Of a DNA stretch of 64,000 nucleotides, positions 49,052 through 57,908 are shown one piece after another. The stretch's first letter is position 1. Every line of letters begins with the position of its first letter. The notes below the pieces were generated by a model that saw only the letters and a program-made list of their open reading frames with translations, made no database searches and was not told the DNA's origin. Where the stretch lies: positions 372,001-436,000 of the forward strand of contig NZ_MCNV01000003.1 in assembly GCF_001718195.1 (NCBI RefSeq), written 5' to 3'. This DNA is from Paraburkholderia nodosa (GTDB taxonomy: Bacteria; Pseudomonadota; Gammaproteobacteria; Burkholderiales; Burkholderiaceae). The translations under genes and the position numbers were made by a program.

Positions 49052-49071
49052 CGTGCGGAGTGCGGCAGGCG

Positions 49072-50043
49072 TCAGACGGGTTGACCGAGTCCGCGCGGCA
49101 ACGGGAATGCAATGTTCTCCTCGATGCCTTCGAGCGCACGCACGTTGCGCGCACCAAGTTCGTGCAGGCGGCGAATGATTTCCTGCGCGAGCGCCTCGGG
49201 AGCCGACGCTCCAGCCGTCAGGCCGATCCGGCGCTTGCCGGCGAGCCACTGGGGGTCGATCTGCTCGGGCGCATCCACCATATAGGCAGGAATGCCGCGT
49301 TTCTCGGCCACTTCGCGCAACCGGTTCGAATTGGAGCTGTTCGGGCTGCCCACCACGATCACGACGTCGCACTGCGGCGCCATGAACTTGACGGCGTCCT
49401 GGCGATTCTGCGTGGCGTAGCAGATGTCCTGCTTCTTCGGCTCGCGAATGGCGGGAAAGCGCGCCTTGAGCGCCGCGATGATTTCCGCGGCGTCGTCCAC
49501 CGAGAGCGTGGTTTGCGTGACGAATGCCACACGCTGCGGGTCGCGCAGCTTGAGCGCCTCGACATCGGCAATGTCTTCGACGAGATACATGCCCTCGGCC
49601 ACCTGCCCCATGGTGCCTTCCACTTCCGGATGGCCCTTGTGCCCGATCATGACGATGTCGAGCCCTTCGTCGCGCATCTTCGCGACTTCCACGTGCACCT
49701 TCGTGACGAGCGGGCAGGTCGCGTCGTAGACACGCAGGCCGCGCGCCTCGGCGTCGGCGCGCACCGACTTGGAGACGCCGTGCGCGCTAAAGATCACCGT
49801 GTTGCCGGACGGGACCTCTTCGAGCTGCTCGATGAAGATCGCCCCCTTCTTGCGCAGGTCTTCGACGACATAGGCGTTGTGAACGATCTCGTGACGCACG
49901 TAGATCGGTGCGCCGTGGAGCTGGATGGCGCGCTCGACGATCTCGATGGCCCGATCGACGCCGGCGCAGAAGCCGCGCGGCTGGGCGAGCAGGATTTCCG
50001 CGTCGGCCAGTTCTGCGATGAGGGACGTGTCCGTGTTGGTCAT
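49072..50043 (-). CDS. ispH: 4-hydroxy-3-methylbut-2-enyl diphosphate reductase
   Basis: Last step of the MEP isoprenoid pathway, giving IPP and DMAPP; an iron-sulfur enzyme. 323 residues. Cys26 in [13 protein letters not shown], the Cys in [12 protein letters not shown] and the Cys in [21 protein letters not shown] are the cluster ligands. Conserved His ([21 protein letters not shown]) and Glu contact the substrate. Five bases separate it from the fkpB stop, the frequent fkpB-ispH pairing. Confidence 0.97.
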   Translation of the reverse strand: MTNTDTSLIAELADAEILLAQPRGFCAGVDRAIEIVERAIQLHGAPIYVRHEIVHNAYVVEDLRKKGAIFIEQLEEVPSGNTVIFSAHGVSKSVRADAEARGLRVYDATCPLVTKVHVEVAKMRDEGLDIVMIGHKGHPEVEGTMGQVAEGMYLVEDIADVEALKLRDPQRVAFVTQTTLSVDDAAEIIAALKARFPAIREPKKQDICYATQNRQDAVKFMAPQCDVVIVVGSPNSSNSNRLREVAEKRGIPAYMVDAPEQIDPQWLAGKRRIGLTAGASAPEALAQEIIRRLHELGARNVRALEGIEENIAFPLPRGLGQPV

Positions 50044-50048
50044 GGGCT

Positions 50049-50504
50049 TTAAAGGATTCCGATGATTTGCACTTCGAACGCAACCGCCTGGCCTGCGAGC
50101 GGGTGGTTGAAATCGAACAGGGCGGAGGTCTCGTTCACTTCCTTGAGCACACCCGCGTAGCGCCCGCCGTTCGGGGCATTGAATTCGATCAGGTCGCCCG
50201 GGCTGAATTCCTCGCCGATCATGCCGTTCTCGCGCAGGGTCTTGAGCGAAACGCGCTGGATCAGGTCGGGGTTGCGCTGGCCGAATGCGACGCCGGGTTC
50301 TAGCTGAAAGGTCGAATGGTGACCCACCTTCAGGCCCTGCAAAATCTCTTCCAGCGGCGGCGCAAGCTGGCCGGCGCCCATCAGCAGAGTGGCGGGACGG
50401 TCGACAAAGGTATTGACGATTTCGGTGCCATCGGCGAGTGAAAGCCGGTAATTCAGCGTCACGTGGGAACCGGATTTCACTTCGGAGATGTCGATGATGC
50501 TCAT
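50049..50504 (-). CDS. fkpB: FKBP-type peptidyl-prolyl isomerase (SlpA/FkpB)
   Basis: 151 residues from the ATG at 50504. The FKBP core ([22 protein letters not shown]) is interrupted by an IF insert ([18 protein letters not shown]...), the feature of SlyD/SlpA-like FKBPs. It lacks SlyD's His/Cys-rich tail. Cytosolic chaperone and isomerase. First gene of the fkpB-ispH operon, divergent from radC. Confidence 0.93.
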   Translation of the reverse strand: MSIIDISEVKSGSHVTLNYRLSLADGTEIVNTFVDRPATLLMGAGQLAPPLEEILQGLKVGHHSTFQLEPGVAFGQRNPDLIQRVSLKTLRENGMIGEEFSPGDLIEFNAPNGGRYAGVLKEVNETSALFDFNHPLAGQAVAFEVQIIGIL

Positions 50505-50693
50505 GCGTAACTCATTTCGTCGTAACGCGCGCTTCGCGCGTGCGCGCCGCAGGGCGCCGGTCCGGCCTGCCTCGGGCGGCAGGAAAGCATCTATTGTAAG
50601 CCACTTGGCCGAGGCGGTCGCGGCACGATTGTGCACTGCCAACGCTCGCGCTCGCGCGCGCCGGGCATGCCTTATTTGTCTGTGGAGAATGCC

Positions 50694-51461
50694 ATGACGG
50701 AACGCGCCTGCATCCTGGACACGGCGCCCGATGCCGTCGGCGGCGCCCTCCCCGCGCCGGCAGCGCCTGCGGTTTCGAGCCCCGAGAGCGCGGCGCCTGC
50801 GGCGCCACGCCGCGACATGCCTCGCGAGCGACTGCGCACGGCCGGCGCCAGCGCGCTTTCGGACGTAGAGCTGCTCGCGATTCTGCTCGGCTTCGGCTTG
50901 CCGGGCCACGATGTCTTCGAAGTCGCCCGCACGCTGCTGGCCCAATTCGGCTCGCTGCGCGCCATGCTCGATGCGCCGCCAGAAGAATTCGAGGCCCTGC
51001 GCGGTATCGGGCCCGCAAAAGCCGCGATGCTGCAAGCGGTGACGGAACTCGCTCGCCGGGCGCTTGCGCAAGCGCTCGACGACAAACCGCTCGTCGATTC
51101 ACCCGGTGCGGTCGAAGACTACTTGCGCCTCCTGATCGGCGGGCGGCCGCACGAGGTGTTCGTTTGCCTCTTCCTGGATGCGCGCCATCGGCTGATCCGC
51201 CTGGAGGAAAGTTCGCGCGGATCACTCACTCGCATGGCGGTGTACCCGCGTGAAATCGTGCGGCGCGCGCTGACGCTCAATGCCGCGAGCCTGATCGTCG
51301 CCCATAATCACCCTTCGGGCGCGGTACAGCCGAGCGCGAGCGACCGGCGCCTCACACGGGTGTTGCGGGAGACGCTGGCACTCGTGGAGGTTCAACTCAT
51401 CGATCACCTGGTCATCGGCACCCGGGACACGTTTTCCTTCGCGCGCCATGGCTGGAGCTGA
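50694..51461 (+). CDS. radC: RadC-family JAB-domain protein
   Basis: 255 residues from the ATG at 50694 (GGAG six bases upstream). The N-terminal half contains a helix-hairpin-helix ([21 protein letters not shown]). The C-terminal half is a JAB/MPN metalloprotease-like domain with the zinc motif [15 protein letters not shown]. RadC was once tied to DNA repair, but the biochemical role is unsettled. The first ~55 residues are Ala/Pro-rich and unconserved. Confidence 0.92.
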   Translation: MTERACILDTAPDAVGGALPAPAAPAVSSPESAAPAAPRRDMPRERLRTAGASALSDVELLAILLGFGLPGHDVFEVARTLLAQFGSLRAMLDAPPEEFEALRGIGPAKAAMLQAVTELARRALAQALDDKPLVDSPGAVEDYLRLLIGGRPHEVFVCLFLDARHRLIRLEESSRGSLTRMAVYPREIVRRALTLNAASLIVAHNHPSGAVQPSASDRRLTRVLRETLALVEVQLIDHLVIGTRDTFSFARHGWS

Positions 51462-51511
51462 GGCGACACAGCGCCAGACGCGGCGGCACAGAACAATTGT
51501 GCAAATCGGGT

Positions 51512-51541
51512 TTGATCTCCCAGGCTTTTTTCTGCTAGAAT
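51512..51541 (+). promoter_or_regulatory. Promoter of rpmB-rpmG
   Basis: TTGATC (51512-51517), 18-base spacer, TAGAAT (51536-51541). Leader of about 165 nt to the L28 start, long enough to hold regulatory structure, but none was recognised. Confidence 0.6.
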
Positions 51542-51715
51542 CATAGTTTGCCTATTTCCAACCCTGTTCCGAAGCCCATCGAGGCGTTCCAGGGGAAATA
51601 TGGCCTGGGTTCGAGGTTGTCTCTCATCCATACGTGAGCGCGCTCTTATTCCGGCCATTTCTCGCCTGGGAAACCTAAGCGGCTCTCGAACTCAGAATTT
51701 CCGTAGGAGTGTCTC

Positions 51716-51949
51716 ATGGCACGTGTATGCCAAGTCACTGGGAAAGCGCCGATGAGCGGCAACAACGTTTCCCACGCTAACAACAAAACCAAGCGCCGTT
51801 TCCTCCCGAATCTGCAAAACCGCCGTTTCTGGGTTGAAAGCGAAAACCGTTGGGTGCGTCTGCGCATCTCGAACGCAGGCCTGCGCCTGATCGACAAGAA
51901 CGGCATCGATTCCGTGCTCGCAGACCTGCGTGCACGCGGCGAACTGTAA
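51716..51949 (+). CDS. rpmB: 50S ribosomal protein L28
   Basis: 77 residues. [29 protein letters not shown] is the invariant start, followed by the basic [38 protein letters not shown] precedes the ATG. Co-transcribed with rpmG ten bases downstream. Confidence 0.98.
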   Translation: MARVCQVTGKAPMSGNNVSHANNKTKRRFLPNLQNRRFWVESENRWVRLRISNAGLRLIDKNGIDSVLADLRARGEL

Positions 51950-51959
51950 GGAGTAAATC

Positions 51960-52127
51960 ATGGCCAAGGGCGTCCGCGACAAGATCAAGCTGGAATCGAC
52001 CGCAGGTACGGGTCACTTCTACACGACCACGAAGAACAAGCGCAACATGCCGGAAAAAATGTCGATCAAGAAGTTCGACCCGGTTGTTCGCAAGCACGTC
52101 GAGTACAAGGAAACCAAGATCAAGTAA
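51960..52127 (+). CDS. rpmG: 50S ribosomal protein L33
   Basis: 55 residues ([20 protein letters not shown]..., [26 protein letters not shown]). It is the Cys-free form without the zinc ribbon, so it needs no zinc. AAGGAG is six bases upstream. Too short to be picked up by length filters. Confidence 0.97.
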   Translation: MAKGVRDKIKLESTAGTGHFYTTTKNKRNMPEKMSIKKFDPVVRKHVEYKETKIK

Positions 52128-52157
52128 TTGATCGGGTTTCGAGCCTGACGAAGACGG

Positions 52158-52186
52158 AAAAACCCCGCTTTTTAGCGGGGTTTTTC
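52158..52186 (+). terminator. Intrinsic terminator after rpmG
   Basis: AAAAACCCCGCT-TTTT-AGCGGGGTTTTTC. It lies 30 bases after the L33 stop. Confidence 0.92.
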
Positions 52187-52323
52187 TTTTGGCTCGCCCG
52201 CCCCGCCTCGGTTCGCGCCCGGCAACGGTGTTTTAACGGCAGCGCCCAAACTGGCGCTATCCGTTCGCTCCTCTCTCGGAGTATGCTTCCCGCTTTATAC
52301 CGGCTGCCACACGCGTGTCATAT

Positions 52324-52359
52324 GGCATCACAGCGGGCATCACAGCGGGCATGACAGCG
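52324..52359. repeat. Three tandem 12-bp repeats upstream of nadB
   Basis: GGCATCACAGCG, GGCATCACAGCG, GGCATGACAGCG, directly abutting and ~60 bases before the nadB start. They may be regulator sites or a slippage product. No promoter hexamers are clear nearby. Confidence 0.75.
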
Positions 52360-52421
52360 CAGCCCCGCGGCAAATGCGGCGGCCGGAAAGCGCAGAACAA
52401 GAGAGACGGAGAAGCAGGATC

Positions 52422-54023
52422 ATGAATTTCGATGTAGCGATCGTCGGCAGCGGCCTCGCAGGACTGAGCGTCGCGCTGAATCTCGCCGGTTCGCGCCGCG
52501 TCGTGATCATCGCCAAGCGCGCGATGACCGAAGGCGCGAGCGACCGCGCGCAAGGCGGCATTGCCGCCGTGCTCGATTCGGCCGACAGCGTGGAGAACCA
52601 CGTGGACGATACGCTCGTCGCCGGCGGCGGCCTGTGCGACGAGGCAGCCACGCGCTACATCGTCGAGCATGGCCGCGAGGCCATCGAATGGCTGATCGCC
52701 CAGGACGTCCCGTTCACGAAGGACGCCGCCGCCGAACTCGGCTTTCACCTCACGCGCGAAGGCGGCCACAGCCATCGCCGCATCATCCACGCCGCCGACG
52801 CCACCGGCCACGCAGTCGTGCAAACGCTGCTCGAGCGTGCGCGCTCGCACCCGAACATCACGATCCTCGAAGACCATCAGGCGATCGACGTCATCACGTC
52901 CGACCGGCTGGGCCTGCCTGGCCGTCGTTGTCACGGCCTCTATGCGCTCGATCTGAAGAATGACCGCACGGTGACGATCCAGGCGCCGCACACGGTGCTC
53001 GCCACGGGCGGCGCCGGCAAGGTCTACCTGTACACGACGAACCCCGACACGGCCACCGGCGACGGCATCGCCATGGCGTGGCGCGCCGGCTGCCGGGTGG
53101 CGAACATGGAGTTCATCCAGTTCCACCCCACCTGCCTGTTCCACCCGCACGCCAAGTCGTTCCTGATTTCGGAAGCCGTGCGCGGCGAAGGCGGCGTGCT
53201 GCGCCTGCCCGACGGCACCCGCTTCATGCCCTCGCACGACGCGCGCGCCGAACTGGCCCCGCGTGACATCGTCGCCCGCGCGATCGACTTCGAGATCAAG
53301 AAACACGGCATCGACTGCGTGCATCTCGACATCAGCCATCAGCCGCCGGCATTTCTCGAAGAACATTTCCCGACCATCCTCGCGCGCTGCCGCGAGTTCG
53401 GCATCGACATCACGAAGGCGCCGATTCCCGTGGTACCCGCCGCGCACTACACCTGCGGCGGCGTCGTCACCGACCTGGCTGGGCGCACCGACCTCGCGGG
53501 CCTCTACGCCGTGGGCGAGACCTCGTACACGGGCCTGCACGGCGCGAACCGCCTCGCAAGCAACTCGCTGCTCGAGTGCCTCGTGATCGGCCGCTCGGCA
53601 GCCGAGGCGATCGAGGCGGAAGGCTTCAGCGCGGGAGCGCATGCGCCGCTGCCCGACTGGGACGAAAGCCGCGTCTCCGATTCCGACGAGGAAGTCGTCG
53701 TCGCCCACAACTGGGACGAGCTGCGCCGGCTGATGTGGAATTACGTCGGCATCGTGCGCACCGACAAACGGCTCGAGCGCGCGCAACATCGCCTCGCCCT
53801 GCTGCGCGACGAAATTCTCGAGTACTACGCGAATTTCCGCGTCACGCGCGACCTGCTGGAATTGCGCAACCTCGTCGAAGTCGCTTCGCTGATCGTGGAA
53901 AGTGCGCGCTCGCGCCGCGAGAGCCGTGGCCTGCACTACAGCCGCGACTGGCCGAACTCGCTGCCCAAGGCGCTGCCGACCGTGCTCGCGCCGGAGCGCG
54001 TACGCAATCGCACGGTTTCATGA
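52422..54023 (+). CDS. nadB: L-aspartate oxidase
   Basis: FAD enzyme oxidising L-aspartate to iminoaspartate, first step of NAD synthesis from aspartate. 533 residues. FAD motif FDVAIVGSGLAGLSVALNL at the start, the RAQGGIAAVLD segment, and flavin-binding HTVLATGGAGKVYLYTTNP; the active-site region reads EFIQFHPTC. The ATG at 52422 gives the usual start. It converges on nadC-nadA, with which it forms the full de novo quinolinate route. Confidence 0.97.
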   Translation: MNFDVAIVGSGLAGLSVALNLAGSRRVVIIAKRAMTEGASDRAQGGIAAVLDSADSVENHVDDTLVAGGGLCDEAATRYIVEHGREAIEWLIAQDVPFTKDAAAELGFHLTREGGHSHRRIIHAADATGHAVVQTLLERARSHPNITILEDHQAIDVITSDRLGLPGRRCHGLYALDLKNDRTVTIQAPHTVLATGGAGKVYLYTTNPDTATGDGIAMAWRAGCRVANMEFIQFHPTCLFHPHAKSFLISEAVRGEGGVLRLPDGTRFMPSHDARAELAPRDIVARAIDFEIKKHGIDCVHLDISHQPPAFLEEHFPTILARCREFGIDITKAPIPVVPAAHYTCGGVVTDLAGRTDLAGLYAVGETSYTGLHGANRLASNSLLECLVIGRSAAEAIEAEGFSAGAHAPLPDWDESRVSDSDEEVVVAHNWDELRRLMWNYVGIVRTDKRLERAQHRLALLRDEILEYYANFRVTRDLLELRNLVEVASLIVESARSRRESRGLHYSRDWPNSLPKALPTVLAPERVRNRTVS

Positions 54024-54054
54024 GTCGAGCGAACTGAAAGCGCCGCAAAAAACA

Positions 54055-54086
54055 AAGGCCGCCTCAATCGCGAGGCGGCCTTTTTC
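54055..54086. terminator. Bidirectional intrinsic terminator between nadB and nadC
   Basis: AAAGGCCGCCTC-AATCGC-GAGGCGGCCTTTTT: perfect stem with A and T runs, serving the two convergent units. Confidence 0.92.
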
Positions 54087-54116
54087 CTTCTGGTCCCGCT
54101 CAGCGAACTCGCGGCT

Positions 54117-55016
54117 TCAGACAATACGCATCGAAAAGTCCGTCGCGCGCACGTCCTTTGTGAGCGCGCCAATCGATACGCGGTCCACGCCCGTTTCCGC
54201 GATCGCGCGCACCGTGTCGAAACTCACGCCGCCCGAGACTTCGAGCACCGCACGCCCCGCCGTGAGCTTCACCGCGTCGCGCATCATGTCGGACGAGAAG
54301 TTGTCGAGCAGCACCGACTTCGCGCCGTGCGCGAGCGCCGTGTCGAGCTGTTCGAGCGTCTCCACTTCGATCTGGATCGGCACGCCCGCATCGAGCGCGA
54401 GCGCGGCGTCCATCGCCGCGCCCACGCCACCTGCCGCAGCAATGTGGTTTTCCTTGATCAGGATGCCGTCGTAAAGCGCGAGACGCTGGTTGACGCCACC
54501 GCCCACGCGCACTGCGTACTTCTGCGCGAGGCGCAGGCCGGGCATCGTCTTGCGCGTGTCCAGAATGCGCGTGCGGGTGTGCGCGATCATCTCGACGTAG
54601 CGGCGCGTCACGCTAGCCACGCCCGAAAGCAGCTGCAGGAAGTTCATTGCGTTGCGCTCGGCCGTGAGCAGCGAGCGCGCCGGGCCGCGCAGCGAGCAGA
54701 CGGTCGTATCGGCGGCCATGCGCTCGCCTTCGCGATAGTGCCAACGGACTTCGATGCGCGGATCGACCTGCTTCACCACGCCGTCGAACCAGAGCACGCC
54801 GCACAGCACCGCTTCTTCGCGCACGATGATGCGCGCGTCGCGCATTTCGTCGGCGGGCACGAGGCGGCCGGTCTGGTCGCCGGGGCCCACGTCTTCTGCG
54901 AGCGCGTCGGCCACGTTGCGTGCGATCGCGGCGTCGAACGCCGCGCCGTACTGCGAGCGCACTTCATCGAGCACGGGCGAAACGGCATCGACTGCGAGCA
55001 ATTCGAGTGCGCCCAT
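54117..55016 (-). CDS. nadC: Nicotinate-nucleotide pyrophosphorylase (carboxylating)
   Basis: Converts quinolinate and PRPP to nicotinate mononucleotide. 299 residues. Family motifs: AEDVGPGDQTG, AERNAMNFLQLLSGVAS, RILDTRKTMPGLRLAQKYAVRVGGG and ILIKENHIAAAGG; the C-terminal barrel has EVSGGVSFDTVRAIAETGVDRVSIG. The start directly abuts the nadA stop, so the two are coupled. Confidence 0.97.
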   Translation of the reverse strand: MGALELLAVDAVSPVLDEVRSQYGAAFDAAIARNVADALAEDVGPGDQTGRLVPADEMRDARIIVREEAVLCGVLWFDGVVKQVDPRIEVRWHYREGERMAADTTVCSLRGPARSLLTAERNAMNFLQLLSGVASVTRRYVEMIAHTRTRILDTRKTMPGLRLAQKYAVRVGGGVNQRLALYDGILIKENHIAAAGGVGAAMDAALALDAGVPIQIEVETLEQLDTALAHGAKSVLLDNFSSDMMRDAVKLTAGRAVLEVSGGVSFDTVRAIAETGVDRVSIGALTKDVRATDFSMRIV

Positions 55017-56150
55017 TTACGCCGCCCCCACTTGCGAGAACAGCGCGGTGTCGTGCGCGAGGTCGCCGCTTGCCTGCACGCGGCGCTTGTGCTCGGCCGC
55101 GAACGCCAGCATGCGATCGATCGGCAGACGCGCGCGCTCACCGATCGCGCTGTCGACGTGGATCTCGTTGTGACCGCGCTCCAGCACGTCGACGAGATTC
55201 GTCAGACCGTTCATGGCCATCCACGGGCAATGCGCGCAGCTCTTGCAGGTGGCGCTGTTGCCGGCCGTGGGCGCTTCGATGAAGGTCTTGCCCGGCGCCG
55301 CGAGGCGCATCTTGTGCAGAATGCCGAGATCGGTCGCGACGATGAAGCGTTGCGCGTCGAGCTTCACAGCGGCGTCGATCAGCTGCGTGGTCGAGCCGAC
55401 CACATCCGCGAGCGCAACCACGCTCTCGGGCGATTCGGGGTGGACCAGAATCCTGGCGTCCGGATATTCGGCGCGCAGCAGATCGAGCTCGATGCCCTTG
55501 AACTCGTCGTGCACGAGGCAGGAGCCTTGCCACAGCAGCATGTCGGCGCCGGTCTTCTTCTGGATGTAGCTGCCCAGGTGCCGGTCCGGCGCCCACAGAA
55601 TCTTTTCGCCCTTCGCGTGCAGGTCGGCGACGATCTCGAGACCGATGGACGACGTGACCATCCAGTCCGCGCGCGCCTTCACGGCCGCGCTCGTATTCGC
55701 ATAGACGACCACGGTGCGGTCCGGATGCTCGTCGCAGAACGCCGAGAATTCGTCGATGGGGCAGCCGAGGTCGAGCGAGCAGGTCGCGTCGAGGTCGGGC
55801 ATGAGAATCCGCTTGTTCGGACTCAGAATCTTCGCGGTCTCGCCCATGAAGCGCACGCCGGCCACGACGAGCGTCTGCGCCTCGTGGTCGCGGCCGAAAC
55901 GCGCCATCTCGAGCGAATCGGCCACGCAGCCACCGGTTTCGTCGGCGAGCTCCTGCAACTCAGGATCCACATAATAGTGCGCGACAAGCACTGCCTTCTC
56001 GCGCTTGAGCAACGCGCGAATCCGCTCCTTCAACGCAACGCGCTCTGCCGCGGACGGCGCATCGGGCACACGCGCCCAAGCCTGTCCAACGCTGCAGACG
56101 GCACCCTGCGGCCGGTCATATTCGACCTTCCTGATCGCCTGACTCATCAT
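55017..56150 (-). CDS. nadA: Quinolinate synthase
   Basis: 4Fe-4S enzyme condensing iminoaspartate (from NadB) with dihydroxyacetone phosphate. 377 residues. [47 protein letters not shown] and the [14 protein letters not shown] cluster motif are clear. Two adjacent ATG codons (56150 and 56147) are possible starts; AGGAG touches the first, so the second may be preferred. First gene of nadA-nadC. Confidence 0.97.
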   Translation of the reverse strand: MMSQAIRKVEYDRPQGAVCSVGQAWARVPDAPSAAERVALKERIRALLKREKAVLVAHYYVDPELQELADETGGCVADSLEMARFGRDHEAQTLVVAGVRFMGETAKILSPNKRILMPDLDATCSLDLGCPIDEFSAFCDEHPDRTVVVYANTSAAVKARADWMVTSSIGLEIVADLHAKGEKILWAPDRHLGSYIQKKTGADMLLWQGSCLVHDEFKGIELDLLRAEYPDARILVHPESPESVVALADVVGSTTQLIDAAVKLDAQRFIVATDLGILHKMRLAAPGKTFIEAPTAGNSATCKSCAHCPWMAMNGLTNLVDVLERGHNEIHVDSAIGERARLPIDRMLAFAAEHKRRVQASGDLAHDTALFSQVGAA

Positions 56151-56220
56151 CTCCTGCCCCTACCGATCGCCGCGCCATGAAGCCATTGTGGGGACTCCGG
56201 CTTTTTTGCGGCCCAAAAAG

Positions 56221-56246
56221 AAAAACCCCGCCAGCGCGGGGTTTTG
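56221..56246 (-). terminator. Intrinsic terminator after the desaturase gene
   Basis: On the minus strand CAAAACCCCGC-GCTG-GCGGGGTTTTTCTTTTT. It separates the desaturase transcript from nadA. Confidence 0.88.
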
Positions 56247-56324
56247 TGACGTCTCGTCATTCTAAAGGATTTTCCTGCGCCCCACTGAGGGGCCGAAATC
56301 CGCTCGGGACGATCGAGCCGATGA

Positions 56325-57521
56325 TCAGGCGTAACGGCGCAGGCGCGAAGCGAATTCCTGCAGCGCCTTGATACCGCTTTGTTCAGCGCGATGGCACCAA
56401 TCCTGAAGCTGCGTGAGCAGTTGTTCGCGCGAGGCGCTCGAACGCTCCCAGATTGCCGCGAGTTCGTTGCGCAGTTCGATGAACGTGCGCAGCTTCTGGC
56501 TGTTCGCGAAGATTTGCGGCAGCTGGCGCTTTTGCGGTTCGTTCAGGCTGGCTTCTTCCTTGTCGAACCACTTGCGCGCGCCGCGCATGACCTTGTACTT
56601 CTCGCGTTCGCCCACTTCCTTCAGGTGCGCCAGTTCCTGGCGATAGGCCTGCTTCACGGCCTTCGCGTAGCTCGCCATGACTTCATAGCGGTTCGAGAGC
56701 ACGGCCTGCAGCGTTTCGTGATCGGCCACGAGCTTGCCCTTGGCGAGACGCGGGGTAGGCGCGACCTTCTTCACCTTGGCGAGACCAACGGCCTGCATCA
56801 TGCGGATGTACATCCAGCCGATGTCGAACTCGTACCACTTGTTCGACAGCTTCGCGGAAGTCGCGAACGTGTGGTGGTTGTTGTGCAGCTCCTCGCCGCC
56901 GATGATGATGCCGAACGGCAGAAGGTTCGTGCTCGCGTCGGACGAATTGAAGTTCCGGTAGCCCCAGAAGTGGCCGAGGCCATTCACGACACCCGCGGCC
57001 CAGAACGGAATCCACGCCATCTGCACGGCCCACACGGTGAGGCCGACCGCGCCGAACAGCGCGACGTCGATCACCATCATGATGCTCACGCCGAGAATGG
57101 GGTAGCGCGTGTAGACGTTGCGCTCCATCCAGTCGTTGGGCGTACCGTGGCTGAAGCGGCGCAGCGTTTCTTCGTTTTTCGCTTCGGCGCGATACAGTTC
57201 GGCGCCTTCGAGCAGTACCTTCCAGATGCCGCGCGTTTGCGGGCTGTGCGGATCTTCTTCCGTTTCGCACTTGGCGTGGTGCTTGCGATGGATTGCGGCC
57301 CACTGGCCCGTGAGCATGCCCGTGGTCATCCACAGCCAGAAGCGGAAGAAGTGGCTCGCGATGGGGTGCAGATCCAGCGCGCGGTGCGCCTGGCAGCGGT
57401 GCAGGTACACCGTCACGCCGATGATCGTGATGTGGGTGACCACCGCCGCGAACAGCACGATCTGCCACCACGAGAAATGGAGCACCCCGTGGGCGAGGAA
57501 ATCAAGCAGGGAGTTCAACAA
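56325..57521 (-). CDS. Fatty acid (acyl-lipid/acyl-CoA) desaturase
   Basis: 398-residue membrane di-iron enzyme introducing double bonds into fatty acyl chains. Three histidine boxes: HRCQAH (41-46), HRKHH (78-82) and HNNHH in the second half. Four hydrophobic spans. The C-terminal ~130 residues are soluble and helical, longer than in many bacterial delta-9 desaturases. The start must be a TTG at 57521 (or the next TTG at 57518): the nearby ATG at 57526 is out of frame. An AGG lies eight bases upstream. Confidence 0.9.
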   Translation of the reverse strand: MLNSLLDFLAHGVLHFSWWQIVLFAAVVTHITIIGVTVYLHRCQAHRALDLHPIASHFFRFWLWMTTGMLTGQWAAIHRKHHAKCETEEDPHSPQTRGIWKVLLEGAELYRAEAKNEETLRRFSHGTPNDWMERNVYTRYPILGVSIMMVIDVALFGAVGLTVWAVQMAWIPFWAAGVVNGLGHFWGYRNFNSSDASTNLLPFGIIIGGEELHNNHHTFATSAKLSNKWYEFDIGWMYIRMMQAVGLAKVKKVAPTPRLAKGKLVADHETLQAVLSNRYEVMASYAKAVKQAYRQELAHLKEVGEREKYKVMRGARKWFDKEEASLNEPQKRQLPQIFANSQKLRTFIELRNELAAIWERSSASREQLLTQLQDWCHRAEQSGIKALQEFASRLRRYA

Positions 57522-57908
57522 GGCATTTACCTGTGAAGCGAAGCGCGTCGGCCTTTCGGCCAGGCGCCGGTGTCAAGAAAGTGAAAGCGACTAGATGCGA
57601 TTGGACGGCATTCTACTAGAACCGTTCCAAGTGTTTGTAACAAAGGGAGATTTTTTTCTTTATTGGTTACGGCGTCAACGTCTGAAGTGCGTTTCGAGGC
57701 GCTTTGCCGCACCTCAACTGGCACTTTCCATGATATCTGACCCCATCTAATCTTTCACCGCGATCCCATGTGTCGCGCGCTCTACTGAGAATGCTAGTTC
57801 GAGCTGCACGGCATCGCCTGCTTATTCGATGCAGCATGCCAGCGCGACTGTCGCGGACCATCCGGCTTCTCCCGCCGGACGGTCCCGCAAACGTCGTACC
57901 TGCGCCGC
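57522..57908. other. Region between desaturase and rsmB-like gene
   Basis: No gene. On the minus strand a TAGAAT (57615-57620) is the likeliest -10 for the desaturase, with TTACAA about 19 bases ahead. A T-rich run follows at 57650-57662. The part nearest the rsmB stop (57770-57908) is featureless apart from GC-rich short repeats (TCCGGC/GCCGGA near 57860-57880). Confidence 0.4.

Larger units (their letters stand above)
48520..49071. other. Region between the 100-residue gene and ispH
   Basis: Holds the minus-strand promoter at 48597-48624, the GGTTGCACCA-type repeats at 48688-48733, and the ispH terminator at 49025-49051. A 24-codon plus-strand frame (ATG near 48835, preceded by GGGAG) encodes MPPRRGAFVSKG... 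and ends in a CCCC-TATATTAT-GGGG stem. This is too little evidence to call it a gene. The region is AT-rich for this genome. Confidence 0.45.
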
